NCBI GenBank assembly: GCA_943704415.1
Contig: CALSCO010001326.1
Location: 1 to 64,000, forward strand
Source of the DNA: Parvularia atlantis
Lineage: Eukaryota; Opisthokonta; Rotosphaerida
Length of the DNA: 64,000 nucleotides
Direction of reading: 5' to 3'
The notes below the pieces were generated by a model. The model was not told where the DNA came from and did no database searches. It saw nothing but the letters and a program-made list of their open reading frames with translations. Below are positions 54,581-64,000 of this stretch, in pieces. Each line of letters opens with the position of its first letter. Within the stretch, counting starts at the first letter, position 1. A program made the translations under genes and the position numbers.

Positions 54581-56041
54581 ATGGTACCTGTACACAGCCT
54601 GCCGTGTCGCATCCGACGCACCGGCGCCGCCGCCGTCGGCCGCTACTTCCGCGCGCGCGATACCGGGCCGGACGGCGCGTGGGCGGCACGCTTCCGTGGG
54701 CGCGCGCTCGTCGGCCGCCGCATGGCCGTGCCGCCGGGCTACGCCGGGCTCGTGCTGCGCGAGCGCTTGCTGCCGGGCCGCGGCCGCAAGCGCGCGGTGC
54801 ACGACGACGACGACGACGACGACGAGGCGCGCACTTGGGCCGCCGCGGCCGCGTTCGACGCGTTCGTGTGCTGGGAGCACGACACGGCGCCCCTGCGCGA
54901 CCATCCGCTGCTGCGCGTCGCAGAATGGACGGCGCTGGCTGCGGCGGTGCGGCCACCCATGCCCCGATCGGCCTGCTGACGCGCCCCGCGCCCGCCGCAG
55001 CTGCACGGCCGCGCCGACGTCGACTCGCGCAACGACCCGGCCGACGTCGCCGCCGCGTTCGCGCCGCCGATGGACGGGCAGACGCAGTGGGTCGCGATCA
55101 AGCCCGGTGCGCGCAGCGCAGCACGACGCTTGGTATCGGCGCGTGCTGACGCGGGAAGAGCAGGGACCGGCCCTGCGCGCTCGTTCCGCCTGCCGCACCC
55201 GCGTACCGGGCGGCCCGCGCGCTTCTTCCTGCAGGACGACGACTGCACGCTGCTTGAGGCGCAGAGCGTTAGCACGCGCGAGCAGTCGTGGTTCGTGGGC
55301 GACTCGGTGCAGGAGGACGGGCGCCTCGTGCTGCTCACGCCGATGCACCCGGTCTTCCTCCTGATCGGCGCCCTCGCTCGCGCACGGCACCCGCCCTCGC
55401 GCCGCGAGCCCGCGGGCGACGGCGTGTTTGTGACGCTGGACCAGCTCCTAACCGACGCCGACACGGCCGAGCTGCGGCAGCTGCAGTCTGTGGCGCAGCT
55501 GGACGAGCTCGAGCGCGTGTGCGACGTCAAAAGCGTGCACGACATGGTCCTGTACCGGCTCAACGACGCCAAGCTGCTCGCGTGGCTCAAGGGTGCGCTC
55601 GCTCTTTGCAGGGGCTCGCTCCCGTCTGATGCCTGTGAGCGCACAGAGCGCGTGCAGGCCGTGGCCGCCGCGGTGACCAGCGCAGGCGTGCTCGAGCATC
55701 ACCCGACGGCCGGCACCCTCGAGCTCGCGCTCAACCTTGTGCTGTCGTACCTGGACGAGGCGTGGGCCGCGCGGCTGCAGGACGACGCCGACTACGCGAT
55801 GCTCGCGCCGCCGCCGCCCGCAGCCGCGCCCACAGCAGCGCCCGCCGTCGCGGCAGACGAGGCCGCACCCGACGAGGCGTCGCCGTCGCAGCCCGCGGCC
55901 AAGAAGCGGCGCCTGACGGGCAAGGTGCGTCTGCGCCACTGGCCTGTTGATGGTGCGCTGACCCTGCCCGCACAGGCGGCCGCTGCGGCGACGTCGGCCA
56001 AGGGCATGAAGCCGCTGTCGTCGTTCTTCAAGCCGGCGTGA
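54581..56041 (+). CDS. RNASEH2C-RNASEH2B: RNase H2 subunit C - subunit B fusion protein
   Basis: Non-catalytic scaffold of RNase H2, which removes ribonucleotides from DNA and cuts RNA-DNA hybrids. The first ~130 residues are subunit C: VHSLPCRIRRTGAAAVGRYF, then FRGRALVGRRMAVPPGYAGL and WTALAAALHG, the family C-terminus. An acidic Asp run lies near residue 74. With no stop, the frame continues through AFAPPMDGQTQWVAIKPG into subunit B: FRLPHPRTGRPARFFL, STREQSWFVGDSVQEDGRLV, LLTPMHPVFLLIGAL, VHDMVLYRLNDAKLLAWLK and a helical C-terminal part. It ends in MKPLSSFFKPA, a PCNA-binding (PIP-like) motif as in human RNASEH2B. The introns at 54947-55000 (54 bp), 55107-55163 (57 bp) and two later ones keep phase. 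The product is about 415 residues. Unspliced reading of the first intron would stop at 54977-54979 and separate the two. Confidence 0.85.
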
Positions 56042-56090
56042 GCTTTTCGGCAAGAACTCTGTGTGTGTCAACAACGCAGCAGCAGCAGCT

Positions 56091-56899
56091 TCACTGCACC
56101 ACGCAGCCCGCCGACTTGGCCGGCTGCGGGTTGGACGCCTTCTCGATCTCGTTGAGGATGTCCTCGAAGATGGCGGCTGCGTGCGTGCGCGGGGCGTCAG
56201 GGCCGCGGGCCGCCAGACAGACACGAGCGAACGAGTACGCACTGATGTTTTGGTTGAGCTTGGCCGAGGCCTCGAGGTGGACGCAGTTCCACTCGGCCGC
56301 GAGCTTCTGCGCCTCCTCGGTGCGTACTTGCCTGTGTGCACGTTTGCGAGTGAGCGATGCGCGCCACAAAGCGAGCGTGCCGCACCGCTGGTGCTCGAGG
56401 TCGCACTTGTTGCCGACGAGGACGATGGGCACCCAGTTGGTCCCGGTCGAGTCGAGGATCTTCTCGCGGATGACCTTGCAGTTCTCGAGGCTGGACCGGG
56501 CCGTGATCGAGTACACGAGGATGTACCCGTGCACGCCCACGGCGTGCTTCGAGTTCATGAGCGAGTACTCGTCCTGGCCGCCGTCTCGGCGCTCAGTGGT
56601 GTGCGCGCGCGCTCACACGGCCCGCAACGACGCACCTGCCCGGCCGTGTCGATGATCTCCGTCTGGAACTCCTGCCCGCGGTACTTGATCACCTTCGTGA
56701 ACGTGTTCTCGATCGTCGGGTAGTACGAGTCGACAAAGTGGCTCTCCACAAACTGGATCGTCAGCGACGACTTGCCTGGTGGCGTCGCGGCGCCGCGGCG
56801 CCCGCCGTCAGGCAGCAGACGGCGGAGAGGCGACGGCGCGCGCGCACCGACGGCGCGGAAGCCGAGCACGGCGATGCGGCGAGTCTTGGGCGACGCCAT
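56091..56899 (-). CDS. RHEB: RHEB small GTPase
   Basis: Ras-family GTPase that activates mTORC1 on the lysosome. The P-loop GFRAVG-KSS is formed across the first intron and has the Rheb-type Arg at the position of Ras Gly12. The effector region VDSYYPTIENTFTKVIKYRG matches Rheb closely. The switch II DTAGQ-DEYSLMNS also spans an intron. HGYILVYSITARSSLENCKV, VLVGNKCDLEHQR and the SAK motif in LEASAKLNQNI follow. The C-terminus GCVVQ is a CaaX box, and the terminal Gln favours farnesylation. Four or five introns are present. The stop is 50 bp from the convergent RNase H2 gene. All nucleotide-binding motifs are intact. Confidence 0.93.
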
Positions 56900-57007
56900 G
56901 GCTGTGCGGCGCGGCGGGCGTCAGGCGCGGTAAGGGTCGGAGGACGGTCGGCAAGGCGCAGCTGTGGTCGCGCAGCGTGCCGCAGCACTAAAGTCCAAGT
57001 GAGCGGG

Positions 57008-57015
57008 GTATATAC
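57008..57015 (-). promoter_or_regulatory. TATA-like box upstream of RHEB
   Basis: GTATATAC, a palindrome, lies about 110 bp upstream of the RHEB start in the 188-bp gap to Ku70. It is the clearest TATA-like site for RHEB. Confidence 0.45.
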
Positions 57016-57087
57016 AGTGACCCGTCTCTGATCCGTTCCTTCTCTGGCACGCAGAAGCTAGTGCACACATCACGCGGGGGGGGCGCT

Positions 57088-59774
57088 TCACGCAAAGTAC
57101 GCCTCGGCCTTGCGCACGAGGTCGTCCTTCTTGTCGGTCGAGGCGGCCTTGACGCCGACGCCCTGCGGCGCGGCGCACACGCGATGATGAGCACGAGCGA
57201 GCGCGCTTGGAACGCCGCGCACCTTGAGAAAGTCCTTGAGCTCGGCGATCGTCAGCTTGCCCACCGAGCCGTTCGCGACCATCTGCTTCACGTCGTCCTC
57301 CGTCACGGGCGCCTTGACCTTCTTCGCCCGCCCGCCCGCGCTCGCCGCGCCGTCCTCGCCGTCCGCGCTCGCGGCCGCCTTGCGCTTGCCTGTGCGAGCG
57401 CGCACATCTGTCTCAGCCGGCAGCAGCCCAACGCAACGCAGCGCAAACGCACTCGCTGCGGTCGTGCGCGACGCCGCGGTCCCGCGCACCTCGGGCGTCC
57501 ACCCGTCGGGGAAGGCGCCCTGCAGGAACGCGTCGATGGCCGGCCCCGCGCGCGCCTGCATGCTATCGATCTGCGGCATCGTCGCGTCGGCGATCTCCTC
57601 CGGCACGTCCTGGTTGAGCGCGATCAGCTGCAGCGTCTGGTAGTGCCGTTGCAGGGCTGTGCGCCGCGTGAGCCGGCGACACCACAGCCGCACTCTCGCG
57701 CGACGCACTCGGGTTCTCGACCGCCACCCAGCCCTTGAGCGTCAGCTTCTTCACGATCGCCTGGAAGCGCCGCACGTCGTCGTCCTTCGCTGCGGCCGCG
57801 GTCGGTCAGACGCGGACGGTGTGCGACGGGCGCCGGGGCGCACCCTTGTTGACGGGCTCGTGCGCGAGCTTGCGGATGTCGTCGTTGAACGGCAGGTAGA
57901 CGATGTGCATCCCCGGCGGCTTCTTCTGCACGCCCGTCGCGCTCACCTCCTCGCGCTGCTCCCCCGCGCGCGCGCTCAGCGAGGCGGCGCGCACATCGCA
58001 CGCGGACGGCGCACCTGCGGGATCAGTGCGACGAAGCGCGGCAGCGTGTGGCTGCGCGCGATCAGCCGGCAGATCGCCACCTTGTCCTTGCGCAGCAGGC
58101 TCTCGATCAGCGCCGCAAACACGGTCGACGACCCGCGCACGTCCTGCCACCGCGCTCAGCCCCGCGTGGTCGCCGTGCCCAGGCGGTGCGCACGTGGTCG
58201 TTCGGGTAGATGAACGGCCCGGCCTTGAGGAAGTGCTTGCGGTGCACGGCGCTCCGCGGCTTGAAGCCCATGAGCACGAGGCCTTTGAGCGTGTCAGACC
58301 GCGCCGCACAGCACACGCGAGCACGCGCGCGCGCACCGGGCTCGCCAACCGTGCGCAGCTTGCTCAGCTCGTCCGTTTCAAACACGACCTGCCGCCCCGC
58401 GCGCGTCACACACAATGCGCACAGACGCCGCCGTTCGCCGCACCCGCTCGCCGCCGTACTCGATGTAGCTGCGCAGGTCCTTGCGGCTCACGATCTGGCC
58501 GGTCGTCTGCCGGCGCCGCGCGTCACGCACGGCCTCGCGTGCGCGCGCAGCAAGCGACCGCACGCACGCACGTTGGTGACGTACTTTGTGAGCGCCTTGA
58601 CCTCGGCGTTCTGCGCCATCGGGTCCATGTACGTGAACGCGCCCTTCTTCGCCTCGCCCACGAGGTTGAAGCTGCGCCGGCCGTGAGCGTTGCGACCCGC
58701 CAGGGCGCACGCAGCGGACGCACACGCGCACGGCGATCTCCATCTTGTTGCTGAGGAAGAACGGCAGGCGCGCCATCGTGCGCTTCTTGTACTCCTTCTT
58801 GCGCAGCTGGTCGAAGATCTGGTCGAGCTTGTCGGCGCCGGCGGGATAGTGGTCGGCCATGTCGTCCTCGTCGATCGAGAGGATTTGCTGGCAGAGGCGG
58901 TCGCGTCAAGCGCTTCTGCTGTGTGCGGTTTCGGCGGCGCGCACCGCGTAAAACTTGGCGACGTCAAACTTGTGCCCGGGCCGGTTCATCGAGAACAGCT
59001 CGATTTCAATGCCCAGCTCGGCCAGGTCCTGCGCCTTCCGCTTGGCCGTCGTCTGGTCCTGCGCGTCGCCCGCGTTCGGGTCGTCGTTGTTGGTGAAGAA
59101 GAAGATGCGCTTGCTGCCGACCTTGATGGCGCTGCGCTTTGCGGTCAGCGCGCGCGACGCGGGTGCGCGCTGCGCCGCACCACTTGGAGAAGAGCATCGA
59201 GGCCGCCCAGAGCACCTTCTCGAGCGACGGGATCTGCTGCGCGTGCCCGATCGTCTTCGCAAACACGGCCGGGTCTGCTCGCAGTCGCGCTCAGCCCGTG
59301 CGATTGGCGCGGTCGAGGGGGGCGACCCCACACCCTGCAGCTGCTCCAGCTGGCTCACGCCGGGCGCGTCGGGCACGCCGAGCTCCTGAACGACGTGTAG
59401 CCCGTCGAAGCTGTGGTCGTTCTTGGCGTTGGCCTGCGCGCGCCGAGCGCGGCGTGGGCGATGCACGGGCGATGCGCATCGGTGGCGGCACGCACGGCGC
59501 CGAAGAACATGACGCCGACAAGGTCGTCCACGCCCGCGATGATCTTGTTCTGGTACACGCGACTCGCGCCACGCAGGGCGCATCGGAGCGGGCTGTCGCC
59601 GCCGTCCACGGCCGGCTCGAGCATGTCCTCGGAGCAGTCGATGGCGAAGAGGATCGAGTCCTTGTTGAGCCAGCGCGTCTCCTCCGTGTCGTCCGCCCGG
59701 TCGTCGTCGTCCTGCTCCTCGTCCTCGCCGGCCTCGTCCTCGTCCTCGTCGCGTCCGCCCCACGACGCAGACAT
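57088..59774 (-). CDS. XRCC6: Ku70 (XRCC6), end-joining DNA-end binding subunit
   Basis: Forms with Ku80 the ring that loads on broken DNA ends for non-homologous end joining. The N-terminus is acidic (SWGGRDEDEDEAGEDEEQDD). The vWA domain follows with WLNKDSILFAIDCSEDMLEP and VYQNKIIAGVDDLVGVMFFG. KRIFFFTNNDDPNAGDA, then AELGIEIELFSMNRPGHKFD, are typical Ku70. The core barrel has NLVGEAKKGAFTYMDP, SRKDLRSYIEYGGERV, LVLMGFKPRS, FLKAGPFIYPNDHVR and PPGMHIVYLPFNDDIRKLAH. The Ku C-terminal arm contains YQTLQLIALNQDVPEEIADA. A C-terminal SAP domain (VGKLTIAELKDFLKVR, then DLVRKAEAYFA) identifies Ku70 rather than Ku80. About a dozen short introns interrupt it. An upstream in-frame ATG at 59798 is possible. 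Confidence 0.94.
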
Positions 59775-59802
59775 GATGGGTGGCGCTACCGTCTGCAAAC
59801 TG

Positions 59803-59876
59803 GCTTGACGCGCCTGAGCTCGTGTTTTGGCTGCTGGTGAGGCCGCTGCAAACGGCAGCGCGTGAGCTCATGTTTT
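59803..59876. promoter_or_regulatory. Duplicated motif in the Ku70 / VPS52 bidirectional promoter
   Basis: Within 112 bp between divergent starts, CTGCAAAC then TGAGCTCGTGTTTT (59803-59828) is repeated as CTGCAAAC then TGAGCTCATGTTTT (59846-59876). The arrangement suggests a tandem duplication of a regulatory unit. Its factor is unknown. Confidence 0.5.
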
Positions 59877-59886
59877 CGACGACGCC

Positions 59887-60086
59887 ATGGCCGGTGCGCG
59901 CTCAAAGAGCGACCTCTCGCTCTCGCGCTCTCTCGCGCGCTCTCGCGTCGCTCATCCCGTGCGCCGCGCAGCCGCCGCCGCCACGCCGTCCTCGTCCGAC
60001 GACGCGCTGCGCGCCATGCTGCCCGGCCCGCTCGCGCGCCGCACGCCCACGCCGGCCGCCGCGTCGCCCGCCCTCGCCGACGACGC

Positions 60087-60118
<32 letters not shown>

Positions 60119-63100
60119 GCGCCACCAGCAGGCTGCTCGACCGCAACATCCTCCGCAAGGGCGCCGACATGTTCCGTCGGGCGGGCGGCGCGGCGGGCGG
60201 CCAGAAGAAGGCCATCTCGGCCGCGTTCTCGTTCAGCACCGGCGGCGGCGAGGGCGACGCGGACGACGCCGGGAAGCTCTCGACCACGCCGTCCAGCGCC
60301 AGCGTCGCGGGCGGCGCGCGCGAGGGATCGGCCACGCCGGCCGCCGTCTCGATCGACGCGCTGCTCGGCGACGTCGACGCGATGCTCGACGACATGGGCG
60401 TCGGTGTGGTCGTGGACGACGCACTTGACGATGTCGACGGTGCGCCGCCGACGCAAGCGCATGATCGGCCGGCGAGGCTGAACACGCCGCCGCCGCCGCC
60501 GCCACAGACCGGCTCATGCAGTTCCAGGGCGACCCGCTCGTGAAGGAGGCGCTGGCCAAGGCACACGACGCCCGCACCGCGCACTGCCACTTGATCGGCT
60601 CACACGCGCCGCGCACAGGGCGTCGACCTGCGTGAGTACGGTCGCACAATCGAAAAGGAGCTGACGCAGGTCGAGCGCGAGTCGGTCGACGCCTGTGCGC
60701 CGCGTGCCCGCTCCGGCTGGACGGCGGCCGACTCTGACGCCGCTCGCGCCGCACAGACATCAACCAGGGCCCGCAGATCGCCGACCTGCACCGGCAGATC
60801 CAGGTGCGCGGTGCTACCACTGCCGCGTGCTCCGTGCGCGTGCTCACACGCGGCGTCAGGCGTGCGACCAGGTCCTCGAGACGATGGAGACGCTCCTCAC
60901 GGGCTTCCAGGAGGACCTCGGGAGCATCTCGGCCGAGATCCAGACCCTGCAGACGCAGTCGCTGTCGATGAACGTCAAGCTGCGCAATCGCAAGGTGCCG
61001 TCGCAACCGTGGCCGCCATGGCGCACCCGTGCTGCTCACGTCCTGCCCCGCAGACGCTGCAGGCGTTCCTGGGCAACTTCCTCGACGAGGTCACGATCCC
61101 GCCTGACCTCATCCGGTGCGCACGCTAGGCTCGCCGCCCTCGGCCGCTGACGCCGCCGCGCCGCAGGCACATTGTCGACGACGAGGTCAACGACACGTAC
61201 CTGCAGCACCTGGGCAACCTCAGCCGCAAGATGGCGTTCGTGAAGGAGCGCGAGGGCCGCACCATCCCCGCCGTCGACACCATCCTGCCCGAGCTCGAAC
61301 GCCTGCGCCTGAAGGCATGCGCATCGCTGGTCGCGCTGACCGCTGACGCTGCGACTGGTGCGGCAGGCCACAGAGAAGGTGCGCGAGTACGTGCTCGAGA
61401 AGGTGCGCGGCCTCAAGAAGCCCAAGACGAACCCGTCGGTGCTGCAGAAGGTGTGCTCGTTTGCTCACGGGCGTCGCGGCTGAGCAGCGGCGGCCCGCAG
61501 CAACTGATCAACTACCGCCCGTACAACGCTTTCCTGCTCGAGCACCACCCGGCGAGCGCGACCGAGATTCACGACAACTACGTGCAGATCATGAACAACT
61601 ACTACCAGCGCAGCTTTGCGCGCTACACGAGCGTCATGGCCAAGCTGCAGGTGCGCCGCGAGGGCGCAGGCGCGGCGGGCCGCTCACGTGTTGCGGTGCA
61701 GATGGCCATGGCCGAGAAGATCGACGTGCTCGGGGCGGGCGAGAGCGTGAGCAAGGGCCTCTTTGGCGGGCGCGTGTCGATGAAGGAGCGCGCCAGCGTG
61801 TTCCGCCTGGGTGAGCGCCTGTCGACGCTGAGCAACATCAACGCCGAGATCATCGTGCCGCACGTTGCCGAGTCGGGCGGGCAGGTGCGCCGCGGGAGGC
61901 TCGCACGTGCTCGTGCGCGGGCCTCCCTGACGTGCGCGCGCCTGTGAAGCGCTTCCTGTTCGAGGTCATCTTCCGCTCGATCGAGCGCATGCTCATGGAC
62001 AACGCGTCGACCGAGTACACCTTCATCATCGACTTCTTCTCCGTGCGCGGCGACAGCGCCAACGCGATCTTTCACTTGGTCTTTGAGCCGTCGCTGGCGT
62101 CGGCCGCGGTGCGTCGGCGCGGTGTCATGTGTGCGCGCGCGCGCTGCTCATGCGCGTCCGCGGCGCCACAGCAAACGACGCGCCAGTTCCTCGAGGAGTG
62201 CTTCGACGCCGTGGGCGTGCTGCTGTGCATCCGCATCAACAACGCGCACCAGCTGATCATGCAGCAGAGGCGCATCCCCTGCCTCGAGCCGCACATGAAC
62301 CAGACCAACTTGATGCTGTGGCCGCGGTGCGTCACGCGGTGTGGCTGTGCGTGTGCGAGCTGACGAGCGCTGTGCATGGCACGCTCCAGCTTCCAGCAGA
62401 TCATGGACGCGCACGTCAAGTCGCTGCGCGCCGCGACGATGCAGACGATCGGCCCGCTCGACGTGCAGGGCCACTACGTGCGTTTGCGCGCACACCAGGC
62501 ATGTGCGCATGCTGACGGCGCGCGTCGTGCAGATCACGCGCCGCTTCGCCGACCTGTTGACGTCGATTCTTGTGCTCGACGAGGGCCACAACGACCAGCC
62601 GGCGGCGATCAGGTGCCTGCGCACGCGCGTGCCGTGCCATGCTCACGGCTGACCGCCGAGCACGTGCACGTGGCAGCATGTCGCGTCTGCGCAGCGAGAT
62701 GGAGCAGCTGTTCCTCCGCTACGCGGCCGACTTCACCGACCGGCGCAACTTCCTGATCTACTTTGTGAACCAGTACGACCTCATCCTGAGCACGCTGCGG
62801 GTGCGCACGCGCGTCTGTATGCGCGCATTGCTCTTACGTCGCCGCCTGCAGGACGCGCCGTCGGCGGCCGCGGTCGAGAAGGAGGTTGAGCACTGGACGC
62901 AGCTGCTCAACAAGAGCATCAACGAGTGCGCGCGCGTGCGCGCAGGGGCGGTCAGCGGTGGCACTGACGCGCCTCGCGCAGATTCGCGGACGAGGAGCTG
63001 TCGCCCGCGTTCGGCGCGCTGATCCAGTTTGTCAAGCACAACGAGGGCCTGACGGACTTTTCCGACATCGAGATAGGCACACTCGAGAAGCTCGCTGTCA

Positions 63101-63460
63101 ACTTCTCGCTGCACTGGAAGCAAGGTGCGCGGGCGCGCGGGCGCCGCTCGTGTGGCCGCGAGCTGAAGGGCGCCGCCGCAGCCATGTCCAACATCAACAC
63201 GCGCGTGTCCAAGAGCTTTGCCAGCCAGAAGGTCGCGTCTGCGGTGATGCAGGTGCTGCTGCGGCAGCTGCTGTTCTTCTACTCCAAGTTCATCGACATC
63301 ATCGAGAAGAGGTGCGGCGTCGTGTGCAGCGTAGTGCCGTGCAGCAGCGGCTGACCGTGCGCGCAGGTTCGGCCGGAGTACCCGCCTGCCGTTCCGTGAG
63401 GAGCTCGTGGGCCTCGAGAACGTCAAGTTTGAGATCAAGCGGTTCCTGCCCAACGCATGA
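59887..63460 (+). CDS. VPS52: VPS52, GARP/EARP tethering-complex subunit
   Basis: Subunit of the GARP complex that tethers endosome-derived vesicles at the trans-Golgi; EARP shares it at recycling endosomes. An intron probably follows ATGGCCG and gives MAAAAATPSSSDDALRAMLP. A low-complexity lead with ten Gln (60088-60117) follows. The conserved part begins INQGPQIADLHRQIQ, then LTGFQEDLGSISAEIQTLQT, SLSMNVKLRNRKTLQAFLGN and FLDEVTIPPDLIR, the Vps52 signature. YLQHLGNLSRKMAFVKEREG, then INYRPYNAFLLEHHPASATE and YYQRSFARYTSVMAKLQ follow. The C-terminal tether region has VKRFLFEVIFRSIERMLMDN and QLFLRYAADFTDRRNFLIYF. It ends FLPNA with TGA at 63458-63460. At least twelve short introns are inferred. 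Confidence 0.93.
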
Positions 63461-63513
63461 TGATGATGCATGATCGTCATGTACAGTATATCGGAGTGCG
63501 TCCAGGCGTGTTT

Positions 63514-64000
63514 TCACAGTTTGGCCGTGCCCGACGTGAGCTGCCGGTACAGCGCCTCGTCCAAGCGCACGTAGGTCTGGTCCTGCCGGCTGAACCAGTA
63601 GATGGGGTCGCGGATGCGCGTGATGTCAAAGCCGTTGGCCTTGAGCGCGATCTTGCTATGCTGGAACGTGCCGGTGACCTGCGGCCGCGGCAGCACGCGC
63701 ACAAACAGCGGCACGGCGTGCGGCAGGAGGCGGCTGGTGAGGTACTCGGCGAGCGCCTGCGCCGTGAGTGTGCGTCAGTGGCCGGCCGTGTCGTGAGAGC
63801 GCGCCGTGCGCACCCGCGGGTGCAGTGACGCGCCGTCGGGCAGCACGATCGACGACATGCACGCGAGGCCCTGGTGGCCCGGCATGGGCACGCCGTACAC
63901 GATGGCCTGCGCACGCGGCCGTGTTAGCGTAGCACAAGCACTGCGCACGCACGCACGGACCTCGAGCACGCCCGGAAAGCGCACAAGTACGTCGGCAACC
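63514..64000 (-). CDS. SLC27-type fatty acid transport protein / very-long-chain acyl-CoA synthetase (3' part)
   Basis: The window ends inside this gene, so only its 3' exons are seen. The readable stretch ADVLVRFPGVLE, then IVYGVPMPGHQGLACMSSIV matches the end of the AMP-binding domain of FATP/ACSVL enzymes (NVYGVxVPGHEGRAGMAA). After an intron come ALAEYLTSRLLPHAVPLFVR, then TGTFQHSKIALKANGFD and IRDPIYWFSRQDQTYVRLD, ending SGTAKL. The family's TGTFK catalytic-loop lysine position is represented by TGTFQHSK. These enzymes activate long and very-long-chain fatty acids to CoA thioesters. The stop is at 63514-63516, 53 bp from the convergent VPS52 stop. Confidence 0.9.

Noticed and set aside
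54947-55000. The possibility that RNase H2 C ends at 54979 and B is a separate gene
   Set aside because: The interval has a full set of local splice signals, and its removal restores the family ending WTALAAALHG in place of an unrelated tail. Kept only as the refuting alternative.

Overview
The window is nuclear DNA from a compact, very GC-rich unicellular eukaryote. About 36 protein genes fill 64 kb on both strands. Nearly all are split by introns of roughly 50-100 bp with a stereotyped form: donor GTGCG, a GCTGAC-like branch site and acceptor GCAG. Stop-to-start and start-to-start gaps are often under 100 bp. No tRNA, rRNA, mobile element, virus-like element or CRISPR array was recognised. 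The repertoire (kaptin, LAMTOR1, RHEB, ATAD3, 5MP/BZW, neurochondrin, CENP-I, RNASEK, a B-box/NHL protein) is animal-like rather than yeast-like, and ATAD3 argues against a fungus. An apusomonad-like or other opisthokont-related protist would fit, but the sequence alone does not settle the lineage.

Layout. 0-13 kb: RPL10, kaptin, a sphingosine-kinase-like lipid kinase, a NUDT6-like Nudix hydrolase, a TBC Rab-GAP, RPL39, VPS26 and 5MP/BZW. 13-29 kb: neurochondrin, an HXXEE-like membrane protein, a DUF1771-Smr protein, DNA2, an AlkB dioxygenase, RWDD1, a FIST-domain protein and an unknown membrane protein. 29-42 kb: ATAD3, LAMTOR1, a FAS1-like secreted protein, SLC35B1 and XRN1. 42-52 kb: CENP-I, ketopantoate reductase, a kelch pseudogene, a desaturase-like membrane protein, a 65-residue membrane protein, a B-box/NHL protein and RNASEK. 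52-64 kb: a two-RRM protein, an RNase H2 C-B fusion, RHEB, Ku70, VPS52 and the 3' end of an SLC27 acyl-CoA synthetase.

Functional themes. Three parts of lysosomal mTORC1 control are present: kaptin (KICSTOR), LAMTOR1 (Ragulator) and RHEB. Genome maintenance is represented by DNA2, AlkB, RNase H2 and Ku70. Endosome/Golgi traffic is represented by VPS26, VPS52 and a TBC GAP. The most unusual gene is an apparent single-chain fusion of RNase H2 subunits C and B. In these gene models the exon joins are inferred from GT-AG sites, reading frame and family similarity; no transcript was seen.
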